A stretch of DNA of 64,000 nt from Cupriavidus sp. MP-37 (GTDB lineage Bacteria; Pseudomonadota; Gammaproteobacteria; Burkholderiales; Burkholderiaceae), in assembly GCF_020618415.1 (NCBI RefSeq), contig NZ_CP085344.1, positions 1,697,001-1,761,000 of the forward strand, in the 5' to 3' direction. Both the position numbers and the translations under genes were made by a program. Each line of letters opens with the position of its first letter. Within the stretch, counting starts at the first letter, position 1. The notes under the pieces were generated by a model. The model did no database searches and had not been told where the DNA came from. It saw only the letters and a list, made by a program, of their open reading frames with translations. This document shows, piece after piece, positions 21,131-28,875 of the stretch.

Positions 21131-21340
21131 ATGAATCAGCAAGGCAATCCGTGGTGGAAAGAACCGTGGCCGTGGCTGCTGATGGCCGGTCCGCTGGTGG
21201 CCATGGTGGCGTGCGGCGTGACGATCTGGCTGGCGTCGACGCACCCCGACATGCCGGTGCAGGGCGCGACGCGGCATGGCCTGGTGGTGGAGAAGGTGGA
21301 GGCGGTGCCGCCCAAGGCCGCGGCAGCGAGGCAGCCATGA
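21131..21340 (+). CDS. ccoH: FixH/CcoH-like small protein
   Basis: 69-aa protein with WWKEPWPWLLMAGPLVAMVACGV, an N-terminal segment typical of the FixH family, and one membrane helix (about 12-34). It is shorter than classic FixH (about 150 aa), as is usual for the beta-proteobacterial version, and lacks the long periplasmic domain. FixH/CcoH supports cbb3 assembly. ATG 21131 is preferred over an upstream in-frame ATG because it follows AAGGGGGCAAG and begins at the conserved region. It overlaps the next gene by 4 bp (ATGA). Confidence 0.8.
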   Translation: MNQQGNPWWKEPWPWLLMAGPLVAMVACGVTIWLASTHPDMPVQGATRHGLVVEKVEAVPPKAAAARQP

Positions 21341-21582
21341 GGTTGCGCTGGCTGATGTGGGTGCTGTGGCCGGGCTTCCTGATGGCGGGCCTGGCAACCG
21401 CGACGGTTTTTTCCGTCGTCGATCCGGGCGACCTGAAATTCTTCGGCCATCCGATCGAATCGTCGCGCGAGTCGGTCTATACCGTCGGCTTCCTGCTGGC
21501 GTGGGCGTTCTGTGCGTTGTCCAGCGGGCTGACGCTATACACCATGCCGACGCGGCTGGCCGATACCGACGAGCTGGAATAG
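21337..21582 (+). CDS. Small membrane protein of the cco cluster, function unknown
   Basis: 81-aa protein with two predicted helices (about 4-27 and 48-70) separated by a polar loop DPGDLKFFGHPIESSRES. The ATG overlaps the ccoH stop (ATGA), so it is translationally coupled to the cco operon. I do not recognise a named family. Position suggests a role in cbb3 oxidase assembly or stability. It is the last gene of the forward cluster, converging with fnr. Confidence 0.8.
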   Translation: MRLRWLMWVLWPGFLMAGLATATVFSVVDPGDLKFFGHPIESSRESVYTVGFLLAWAFCALSSGLTLYTMPTRLADTDELE

Positions 21583-21648
21583 GCAAGAAACGGGAAAGGG
21601 CCCACCGCGTTGCCGGCGCCGCTGGCGGCGCGGCAACGCCGCGGTGGG

Positions 21649-22416
21649 TCAGCAGGTGCGGCTGTAGAGTTGCTTGATGCCGTCGATGTCTATCAGCTTG
21701 ACATGCCTTTGGCGGATCTGGATCAGCCCGGCCTCGGCAAAGCGCGAGAACAGCCGGCTGACGGTCTCGAGCTTGAGCCCGAGGTAGCTGCCGATCTCTT
21801 CGCGGCTCATGCGCATCACGAACTCGGAGGCCGAATAACCGCGCGCGGACAGCCGTTCCGACAGGTTGATCAGGAAGGCGGCCAGGCGTTCCTCGGCGCG
21901 CATCGAGCCGAGCGTGACCAGCATCAGCTGGTCGTGCGTGATTTCCTTGCCCATCAAGCGCAGGAACTGCTGCTGCAGCGAAGGCAGGTCGGCCGACAGC
22001 GATTGCAGCTCGTTCATGCGGACCACGCATACCTCGGTATCTTCGAGCGCGGTCGCATCGGACGCATGCTGCATCTCGCCCAGGCCGTCGAGGCCGACGA
22101 TTTCACCGGGCAGGTGGAACCCGGTAATCTGCGAGCGTCCGTCTTCGGTGGTGACATGCGTCTTCAGGGTACCGAAGCGGATGGCGTAGACCGCAGTGAG
22201 CGGGTCGCCCATGCGGTAGAGGGTTTCCCCCTTGTGCACGCGGATGCGTTCCTGCACCAGCGTGTCGATCTTGGCGAGGTCTTGCTGCGACATGCCAACC
22301 GGAAGGCACAGCTGTCCCATCGCACAGGTGGAGCAGCGGGGCGACATCTCGGTAACGGGGATGGAAGTGAGCAATTGGAACCTGCTAGAAATGGCAGCGG
22401 GGCACGATAAGGACAT
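21649..22416 (-). CDS. fnr: FNR-type oxygen-sensing transcriptional regulator
   Basis: CRP/FNR-family activator of about 255 aa. With this start, the cluster cysteines are C28, C31, C37 (CSTCAMGQLC, C-X2-C-X5-C) and C130 (TEVCVV), the [4Fe-4S] ligands of oxygen-labile FNR. The cyclic-nucleotide-type fold, dimer helix and HTH follow; the recognition helix LETVSRLF keeps the E--SR residues that read TTGAT. It likely activates the two perfect FNR boxes before ccoI and ccoN. The start is uncertain: ATG 22416 or a TTG about 45 bp further in (with AGG upstream) are possible; an ATG at 22458 would overlap the divergent gene. Confidence 0.93.
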   Translation of the reverse strand: MSLSCPAAISSRFQLLTSIPVTEMSPRCSTCAMGQLCLPVGMSQQDLAKIDTLVQERIRVHKGETLYRMGDPLTAVYAIRFGTLKTHVTTEDGRSQITGFHLPGEIVGLDGLGEMQHASDATALEDTEVCVVRMNELQSLSADLPSLQQQFLRLMGKEITHDQLMLVTLGSMRAEERLAAFLINLSERLSARGYSASEFVMRMSREEIGSYLGLKLETVSRLFSRFAEAGLIQIRQRHVKLIDIDGIKQLYSRTC

Positions 22417-22451
22417 TTTACCGTGCGATGTGATCCGGCAGGGAGACAGAA

Positions 22452-23210
22452 TTGACATTTGGAGTATTGATCAGCGTTTTCCTGCTCGCTCTGCTGGGCG
22501 GGGTGCACTGCGCCGCCATGTGCGGCGGGGTGGCGCTGGCGGTGGAGCAGCGGCGCGGCACGGTAGCGTCGATCAGCCTGGTGCGCAGCCGCACCGCCTG
22601 GCTTGCCGAGCTGTTGGTGATGCACTTTGGCAGGATCACCACCTATATGCTGCTCGGTGCCGCGCTGGGCGCCGCCGGCGCCACGGCCTGGAAACAGGAT
22701 TACCTGCCGGTGCAGCGCTGGCTCTTCGGGGCAGGCAGCCTGATGCTGTTGTGGTCGGGCTGGCGCTTGCTGCGCGGCAGTACCTTTACCGTGAACTGGC
22801 TGGAGCGGCTGGCGGCGCGTGCCAGCACTGCGGTGGCCGGCCGACTCGGCGGCCTGGCCCGCGCGATGCCGGCTTTCGTGCGGGCGCGCGGCGGGTTGGC
22901 CCGGCGTTATGGCGTCGGCGTGGCCTGGGGGCTGGTGCCGTGCGGCATGGTCTACGGCGCACTGACGCTGGCGCTGCTGGCGGGCAATGCGGGCTCGGGC
23001 GCGCTGGTGATGGGCGTGTTCGGGCTTGGCACGCTGCCCAACCTGCTGGTGCTGTCGGGCCTGTCGGGCTATCTCAGGCTGTGGTCGCGACGACCGGGCG
23101 TGCGCCTGGGCGCTGGCCTTGCCGTGATGGTATTCGGCGGGCTTGGCGTTGCGCGAGCGGTGCTGCTGCCACATTCGCTGGCGCAACAGGGCTTTTGCCT
23201 GGTGTTTTGA
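22452..23210 (+). CDS. Sulfite exporter TauE/SafE-like membrane protein (UreH-type)
   Basis: 252-aa integral membrane protein with about six helices. The N-terminal HCAAMCGG motif is shared by the UreH/cytochrome-biogenesis-like transmembrane family often found beside cco genes and annotated TauE/SafE. It begins with TTG at 22452 after GGGAG. Divergent from fnr with only 35 bp between starts, so they share a control region. Transported substrate unknown; a metal or redox role in oxidase maturation is inferred from position. Confidence 0.85.
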   Translation: MTFGVLISVFLLALLGGVHCAAMCGGVALAVEQRRGTVASISLVRSRTAWLAELLVMHFGRITTYMLLGAALGAAGATAWKQDYLPVQRWLFGAGSLMLLWSGWRLLRGSTFTVNWLERLAARASTAVAGRLGGLARAMPAFVRARGGLARRYGVGVAWGLVPCGMVYGALTLALLAGNAGSGALVMGVFGLGTLPNLLVLSGLSGYLRLWSRRPGVRLGAGLAVMVFGGLGVARAVLLPHSLAQQGFCLVF

Positions 23211-23262
23211 TGCCGCACGGGGCTTGCTGTGGCGTTGGCACCCCGCGCAAGCAGGATGATGG

Positions 23263-23292
23263 TTGCAGGCGGAGGCGGGAATGCCATACAAT
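23263..23292 (+). promoter_or_regulatory. Candidate promoter upstream of scpB
   Basis: TTGCAG, 18 bp, TACAAT. It would start near 23299 and leave a leader of about 500 nt before scpB. The 587-bp gap 23211-23797 shows no convincing coding frame; it contains a tandem GGTTCAAAAG repeat (23437-23446 and 23451-23460). Confidence 0.45.
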
Positions 23293-23797
23293 CGCCAGCA
23301 TTGCGGTATCGCGCGGAGTCAGACAGGCTGCGGTAAGCAGCGGCGAACAGCGCCTGGTGGCCTTCGTATCCGAAGGTACGCTCGGGACGCGGGAAGCGGA
23401 AGGCTTTCGATGAGCGCCAGTCCCCGCGGTCCATCCGGTTCAAAAGATCTGGTTCAAAAGTCCGGTTGGCGCTGCGGCGTGGTAGATGCCGGCCTTGCTC
23501 CCGATACCCGTATTTTCTTGCGTCCGAGGCGTTCAGTTCGCCGACTGCGATGTCCGTTTGTGCGGACGGGCGACGCAAGAGGTCCGCTGGCCGGTCCATG
23601 ACGGCATGCGGACGATCTCCTGCCGGAACGACCCGGCAACTCGATGCAAAGAAAGGGAAGTGCACGGCTTGGGTACGTCAGGTATCCGGCTCGCTGCGCA
23701 ATGAGATGGCGGTGGCTTTGGCACCGCTGTATCCAAAATCTCCGGTGCCCCGGATCCGTCCGGGAGCAGGTGCAAAGACAGGCTGCACACCATCAAC

Positions 23798-24652
23798 ATG
23801 AATACCCAAGAGGCGAAGATCGTCCTCGAGACGGCGCTGATCTGCGCGCAGGAACCGTTGCGCGTCAACGATCTGCGCCGCCTGTTTGACGATGACGTCG
23901 GCGCAGACACCATCCGCGTGCTGCTGGACGAACTGCGCCAGGACTGGCGCCCGCGCGGCGTGGAACTGGTGGCGCTGGCCAGCGGCTGGCGGTTCCAGAG
24001 CCGGCCCGAAATGCGGGAATACCTCGACCGCCTGAATCCGGAAAAACCGCCAAAATACTCTCGCGCGGTGATGGAGACCCTGGCGATCATCGCCTACCGC
24101 CAGCCGGTGACCCGCGGCGATATCGAGGAAATCCGCGGCGTGACGGTCAGCACGGAAGTGATCAAGAAGCTCGAGGACCGCAGCTGGATCGAGGTGATCG
24201 GCCATCGCGACGTGCCGGGCCGCCCGGCGTTGTATGCCACCACCAAGGCATTCCTGGACGACCTCGGGCTGCGCACGCTGGATGAGCTGCCCCCGCTGGA
24301 AGACGCCCAGGCGCAGGCGCAGGCCGCCTTGCTGGAGCAGCAGGCGATCAATTTCGAGGACCTGGCGGCGCACAAGCCGGCCAGCGCCGACGAGGAAGCG
24401 TTTGCCGAGCCGGCCACCCCGGCCGACGCATCGGTAACGGACGAGTCGGCGCCGGCGCGCGAAGGCGAAACCGCCGCGCTGCCAGACGGCGCCAATGGCT
24501 TTGACGCGCAGCTGCCGCCGGCGGCTGCCGAGGCGGGTTCGGACGATGCCACCGAACCGGCTGCACCTTCTCCGGACGGGGCGCGGGACCAACTGCCGGA
24601 CGACGGCAACCCGCCGCACCCGAGCGAGCACGACGAGCGCGTGCCGAACTGA
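23798..24652 (+). CDS. scpB: Segregation and condensation protein B
   Basis: 284-aa ScpB, a winged-helix kleisin-partner that acts with Smc and ScpA in chromosome condensation. The conserved core (about 1-165) includes [38 protein letters not shown] and [18 protein letters not shown]. The remaining 110 residues are an acidic Ala/Glu/Pro-rich tail that is longer than in most ScpB proteins. No scpA is adjacent. ATG 23798; rluB follows after 5 bp. Confidence 0.93.
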   Translation: MNTQEAKIVLETALICAQEPLRVNDLRRLFDDDVGADTIRVLLDELRQDWRPRGVELVALASGWRFQSRPEMREYLDRLNPEKPPKYSRAVMETLAIIAYRQPVTRGDIEEIRGVTVSTEVIKKLEDRSWIEVIGHRDVPGRPALYATTKAFLDDLGLRTLDELPPLEDAQAQAQAALLEQQAINFEDLAAHKPASADEEAFAEPATPADASVTDESAPAREGETAALPDGANGFDAQLPPAAAEAGSDDATEPAAPSPDGARDQLPDDGNPPHPSEHDERVPN

Positions 24653-24657
24653 ACAAC

Positions 24658-26523
24658 ATGCAACATCCGATAGTGAATATCTTGTCTGATTCCGTTGAGC
24701 AAGACGCCCGCCATGCGGGCGCATCCGCCGACACCGGCGCCGCAGAACCCGGAACGGGCAGCGACGCCGCGCCCCGCCGCAAGGGGCTGCGCCGCGGTCT
24801 GAGGAACCTGGTGGCATCGCGCCGCCAGGCGGCACAGGACCGCGCCGAGGGCGCCGAGGGCGCCGGCGCGGCCGGCCAGGGCGATGCCGGCGAGGCGGGT
24901 GCCGCCGCCAGCGCGGGCGCCGCGGGTGCCGGGCGCGGCGGCCAGCGCGGCCGCGGCAAGCGCAAGACGGGCCAGGGCGAAGGCGGGCAGGGCAGCCAGG
25001 GCGGCAGCAGCAAGGCAGACAAGATCGACCGTGCGGCCCGCGCCGAAGGCGCCGACAAGCCGGAGCAGCCGGCCCGCAAGCGCAAGCCGGGCCAGCGCGG
25101 CGGCAAGCCTGCCACGTCCGGCGACAGCCAGGGCGCCGGTGCGCGCCAGCCGGGCCGCCGCAAGGATGGCGGCAAGCCGCAGGCCGCGCGCAAGGGCCAG
25201 CCCGGCGCCGACAAGGCCGCCGCCAGCAGCGAAGACCTGTTCCGCTTTGTCATCTCCGAGCAGTACGACAGTGAAGACACCGTCATCCCGCGCACCAAGG
25301 CCAAGCCGGTGCGCGAGCTGACTGCCGACGACGACGCACCCAAGCTGCACAAGGTGCTGGCCGACGGCGGCCTGGGCTCGCGCCGCGAGATGGAAGAGCT
25401 GATCCTGCAGGGCCGGGTCTCGGTCAACGGGCTGCCCGCCCATATCGGCCAGCGCATCCTGCCGGCCGACCAGGTCCGCGTGAACGGCAAGCTGATCCAC
25501 CGCAAGGTGTCGACCAAGCCGCCGCGCGTGCTGCTGTATCACAAGCCTGCCGGCGAGATCGTCAGCCAGTCCGATCCGGAAGGCCGTCCGACCGTCTTCG
25601 ACAACCTGCCGCGCATCAAGACCGGCAAGTGGGTCGCGGTGGGCCGCCTCGACTTCAACACCGAAGGCCTGCTGATCTTCACCACCTCGGGCGATATTGC
25701 CAACCGCTTCATGCATCCGCGCTACGGCGTCGAGCGCGAGTACGCGGTGCGCACGCTGGGCGAGCTGGCCGAAGCCGACCGCCAGCGCCTGCTGCACGGC
25801 ATCAAGCTGGATGACGGCGAGGCCAACTTCCTGCGGATTGCCGACGGTGGCGGCGAAGGCGCCAACCATTGGTACCACGTGGCGCTGACCGAAGGCCGCA
25901 ACCGCGAAGTGCGCCGCATGTTCGAGGCCGTCGGCCTGACCGTGTCGCGCCTGATCCGCACCCGCTACGGCCAGTTCCTGCTGCCGCGGGGCCTCAAGCG
26001 CGGCCGCTGGCAGGAAGTGGAGCCGAATGATGTCAAGGCGCTGATGACCAGCGTCGGTCTGAAGGTGCCCGGCAAGGGCGAGCAGGCGCCCAAGGGCGCG
26101 ACCAAGGTGGGCGGACGCAAGCAGCGCACCGAGGCGGCGATTGCCGGCATGCCGATGCATACCGGCATGGACGGCCTGCCGCGCTTCGAGCAGGGCGGCG
26201 CCCGCGGCGGCGGCAGCCGCAGCAGCCAGCCGGATCCGATGAAGACGTCGATGGGCTATATCAGCCACGGACCGACGCTGCTGACCTCGCACGCCGCCAA
26301 CCTGGGCGGCGGGCGCGGCACCGGTGCGCGCCAGGGGCGTGGCGGCGCCGGCATGGGCGGCATGGGCGGCGCCAGGGGGCAGGCCGGCCAGGGGCAGGGC
26401 AAGGCCCGCCGCGGTGGCGAGGCCAATGGCAACGTGATGCCGAAGGCGGCCAAGTCGGGCGGCAACCGTTCGCCGCGTGGCGGTGGCGGCAATCGCGGTG
26501 GCAACCGCGGCGGCAATCGTTAA
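24658..26523 (+). CDS. rluB: 23S rRNA pseudouridine synthase RluB with long low-complexity tails
   Basis: 621-aa protein, about twice the usual RluB length. A basic Ala/Gly/Arg/Lys-rich N-terminal region (about 1-215) precedes an S4 RNA-binding domain ([19 protein letters not shown]) and the catalytic domain with [18 protein letters not shown], whose Asp is the active residue, and [15 protein letters not shown]. The C-terminal ~120 residues are Gly/Arg/Asn-rich (for example [15 protein letters not shown]). RluB forms pseudouridine 2605 in helix 89-93 region of 23S rRNA. Tails are probably disordered RNA-binding extensions. ATG 24658 follows scpB by 5 bp. Confidence 0.93.
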   Translation: MQHPIVNILSDSVEQDARHAGASADTGAAEPGTGSDAAPRRKGLRRGLRNLVASRRQAAQDRAEGAEGAGAAGQGDAGEAGAAASAGAAGAGRGGQRGRGKRKTGQGEGGQGSQGGSSKADKIDRAARAEGADKPEQPARKRKPGQRGGKPATSGDSQGAGARQPGRRKDGGKPQAARKGQPGADKAAASSEDLFRFVISEQYDSEDTVIPRTKAKPVRELTADDDAPKLHKVLADGGLGSRREMEELILQGRVSVNGLPAHIGQRILPADQVRVNGKLIHRKVSTKPPRVLLYHKPAGEIVSQSDPEGRPTVFDNLPRIKTGKWVAVGRLDFNTEGLLIFTTSGDIANRFMHPRYGVEREYAVRTLGELAEADRQRLLHGIKLDDGEANFLRIADGGGEGANHWYHVALTEGRNREVRRMFEAVGLTVSRLIRTRYGQFLLPRGLKRGRWQEVEPNDVKALMTSVGLKVPGKGEQAPKGATKVGGRKQRTEAAIAGMPMHTGMDGLPRFEQGGARGGGSRSSQPDPMKTSMGYISHGPTLLTSHAANLGGGRGTGARQGRGGAGMGGMGGARGQAGQGQGKARRGGEANGNVMPKAAKSGGNRSPRGGGGNRGGNRGGNR

Positions 26524-26594
26524 GCGCTGTATGCGGCGCACGGCGGGCGGAACGCCTGCCGGCGCCGCGTGCGGTCCGCGGAAATGTCTGGCTT

Positions 26595-26623
26595 TTGCCT
26601 TTTCGACATAATCCGCGTATAAT
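26595..26623 (+). promoter_or_regulatory. Sigma-70 promoter of the rimP-nusA-infB operon
   Basis: TTGCCT, 17-bp spacer, TATAAT. Start expected near 26630, giving a leader of about 195 nt before rimP. Confidence 0.8.
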
Positions 26624-26641
26624 TCAAGTCTATTCAAAAAG

Positions 26642-26661
26642 CCATCCTCGTCCGAGGATGG
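26642..26661 (+). other. First leader hairpin upstream of rimP
   Basis: CCATCCTC / GAGGATGG (8 bp) with a 4-nt loop, starting about 12 nt after the predicted transcription start. Its 3' side carries ATGGGC (26658-26663), the same hexamer used by the terminator arm that follows, so alternative pairings are possible. Confidence 0.65.
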
Positions 26662-26668
26662 GCGAATG

Positions 26669-26693
26669 ATGGGCATTGCGCCCATTTTTTTTT
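26669..26693 (+). terminator. Premature intrinsic terminator (attenuator) in the rimP leader
   Basis: ATGGGC / GCCCAT with loop ATTGC followed by nine T. It stands between a strong promoter and rimP, about 130 nt before the start codon, with no gene ahead of it, so it must act on the operon's own leader. The hexamer ATGGGC at 26658-26663 could compete for the 3' arm. A comparable rimP-leader attenuator was predicted in gammaproteobacteria. Confidence 0.75.
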
Positions 26694-26824
26694 GGTTCGC
26701 CCGTTTTTCGGTGCTTCCGCCTGGCGGAAGGGGTGGCGGACAGGCAGCGCTGCAGCAGGGTCGTCCCGGACGGCACCGGCGGGTTTGCCTGCCACGGTGT
26801 TGATGGCCATTACTCGGGATAACA

Positions 26825-27313
26825 GTGCATCTGGCAGATTTGATCGAAACCACCCTAAGCGGCATGGGATATGAGCTGGTCGAGCTCGAGCGTGCCCCGG
26901 CCGGATTGCTGCGTGTCTATATCGATCAGCCTGAAACCGGCATTGCCATCGAGGATTGTGAAAAGGTGAGCCGGCAGCTCACCCACGTGTTTACGGTCGA
27001 GAACGTCGACTATGAACGCCTCGAGGTCTCGTCGCCCGGACTGGACCGGCCGCTGAAAAAGCTGGCCGACTTCATCCGCTTTGCCGGCGCGGAGGCGCGC
27101 GTGACGCTGCGCCTGCCCGTCAATGGACAGAAGAACTTCACAGGCATCCTGCGCGAGCCTACCGGCGCCGCGGGCGAGGAGAAGATCGGCCTGGAGTTCG
27201 AGGGCAAGGATGGCCCGGCGCTGCTGGAATTTGCCGTATCCGATGTCGACAAGGCACGCCTGGTGCCGGTGATCGACTTCAAAGGAAATCAAAGAAAAGG
27301 GAACAAGCAATGA
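26825..27313 (+). CDS. rimP: Ribosome maturation factor RimP
   Basis: 162-aa RimP, required for 30S subunit maturation. Family blocks are [32 protein letters not shown] and [17 protein letters not shown]. Translation begins at GTG 26825 with GGGATAA upstream; no ATG suits the conserved N-terminus. The last four bases overlap nusA (ATGA), indicating coupling. First gene of rimP-nusA-infB-rbfA-truB. Confidence 0.95.
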   Translation: MHLADLIETTLSGMGYELVELERAPAGLLRVYIDQPETGIAIEDCEKVSRQLTHVFTVENVDYERLEVSSPGLDRPLKKLADFIRFAGAEARVTLRLPVNGQKNFTGILREPTGAAGEEKIGLEFEGKDGPALLEFAVSDVDKARLVPVIDFKGNQRKGNKQ

Positions 27314-28785
27314 GCCGCGAAGTTCTGTTGCTCGTCGATGCGCTTGCGCGTGAGAAGAACGTCGACAAGGATGTGGTATTCGGTGCCCTGGAGGCGGCGC
27401 TCGCCTCGGCCACCAAGAAGCGTTTCGAGGAAGACGTGGATATCCGTGTCGCGATCGATCGCGAGTCGGGCGAGCATGAAACCTTCCGCCGCTGGCTGGT
27501 CGTTCCCGACGAGCTGGGCCTGCAAGAGCCGGACAAGCAGATCCTGCTGTTCGAGGCCCGCGAGGAAAACCCCGGCATCGAGCTGGGCGACTATATCGAG
27601 CAGCAGATCGAGTCGGTCGAGTTCGGCCGCATTGGTGCGCAGGCCGCCAAGCAGGTGATCCTGCAGCGCATCCGCGATGCCGAGCGCGAGCAGATCCTGA
27701 ACGACTACCTCGATCGTGGCGAAAAGATCATGACCGGCACGGTCAAGCGCGCCGACAAGAAGGGCCTGATCGTCGAATCCGGCCGCGTCGAGGCGCTGCT
27801 GGCCCGCGACCAGATCATCCCCAAGGAAAACCTGCGCACCGGCGACCGTGTGCGCGCCTATATCCTGAATGTGGACCGCGCCGCGCGCGGCCCGCAGATC
27901 GAGCTGTCGCGCACCGCGCCCGACTTCCTGATCAAGCTCTTCGAAAACGAAGTGCCGGAGATGGAACAAGGCCTGCTGGAGATCAAGGCGGCTGCCCGTG
28001 ATCCGGGCGTCCGCGCCAAGATCGCGGTGGTGGCGCATGACAAGCGCATCGACCCGATCGGCACCTGCGTGGGCGTGCGCGGCACGCGCGTCACCGCGGT
28101 GCGCAACGAGATCGGCGGCGAGGCGGTGGACATCGTGCTGTGGTCGGAAGACCCGGCGCAGTTCGTGATCGGCGCGCTGGCCCCCGCGCAGGTGCAGTCG
28201 ATCGTGGTCGATGAAGAGAAGCACAGCATGGACGTGGTGGTCGACGAGGAGAACCTCGCCGTCGCCATCGGCCGCAGCGGCCAGAACGTACGCCTGGCGT
28301 CCGAGCTGACCGGCTGGCAGATCAACATCATGACGCAGGAAGAATCGGCGCAGAAGCAGGCCGAGGAAAGCGATGTCGTGCGCAAGCTGTTCATGTCCAA
28401 GCTGGATGTGGACGAGGAAGTCGCCGACATCCTGATCGAGGAAGGCTTCTCCACGCTGGAAGAAGTGGCTTACGTCCCCATCAGCGAAATGATGGAGATC
28501 GAGGCCTTTGACGAAGACACCGTCAACGAGCTGCGCAATCGCGCGCGTGATGCGCTCCTGACGATGGAACTGGCCCGGGAAGAAAAGGTGGAAGAGGTGT
28601 CGCAGGACCTGCGCTCGCTCGACGGCCTCAACCCGGAACTGATCGGCAAGCTGGCCGAAGGCGATATCCATACGCGTGACGACCTGGCCGAACTGGCCGT
28701 GGACGAGCTGGTCGAGATGACCGGTGTCAGCGAGGAAGAAGCCAAGTCGCTGATCATGAAAGCACGGGAACATTGGTTCAACTGA
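27310..28785 (+). CDS. nusA: Transcription termination/antitermination factor NusA
   Basis: 491-aa RNA-polymerase-binding factor. N-terminal domain (1-125), S1 domain ([19 protein letters not shown] onwards), two KH domains ([35 protein letters not shown]) and two C-terminal acidic repeats (about 360-490). It modulates pausing, termination and antitermination. ATG 27310 overlaps the rimP stop. Confidence 0.97.
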   Translation: MSREVLLLVDALAREKNVDKDVVFGALEAALASATKKRFEEDVDIRVAIDRESGEHETFRRWLVVPDELGLQEPDKQILLFEAREENPGIELGDYIEQQIESVEFGRIGAQAAKQVILQRIRDAEREQILNDYLDRGEKIMTGTVKRADKKGLIVESGRVEALLARDQIIPKENLRTGDRVRAYILNVDRAARGPQIELSRTAPDFLIKLFENEVPEMEQGLLEIKAAARDPGVRAKIAVVAHDKRIDPIGTCVGVRGTRVTAVRNEIGGEAVDIVLWSEDPAQFVIGALAPAQVQSIVVDEEKHSMDVVVDEENLAVAIGRSGQNVRLASELTGWQINIMTQEESAQKQAEESDVVRKLFMSKLDVDEEVADILIEEGFSTLEEVAYVPISEMMEIEAFDEDTVNELRNRARDALLTMELAREEKVEEVSQDLRSLDGLNPELIGKLAEGDIHTRDDLAELAVDELVEMTGVSEEEAKSLIMKAREHWFN

Positions 28786-28875
28786 GGGACACGGCCGGGC
28801 CGGCCAACACCAGCCCGGGCGCGCTTTCCGCATCAATCTGTCCCGACGTAGAAACCAAGCATTGAAAGGGTTTGA

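Noticed and set aside
22417..22451. An FNR box in the fnr/TauE-like divergent gap
   Set aside because: Only single TTGA-type half-sites are present; no TTGAT-N4-ATCAA.
23437..23460. CRISPR-like or longer tandem repeat at the GGTTCAAAAG pair
   Set aside because: Only two 10-bp copies with a 4-bp spacer; no array anywhere in the window.
23466..23801. A 111-codon frame before scpB
   Set aside because: Arg/Ser/Pro-rich, no ribosome site, runs into the scpB start in another frame and shows no domain.
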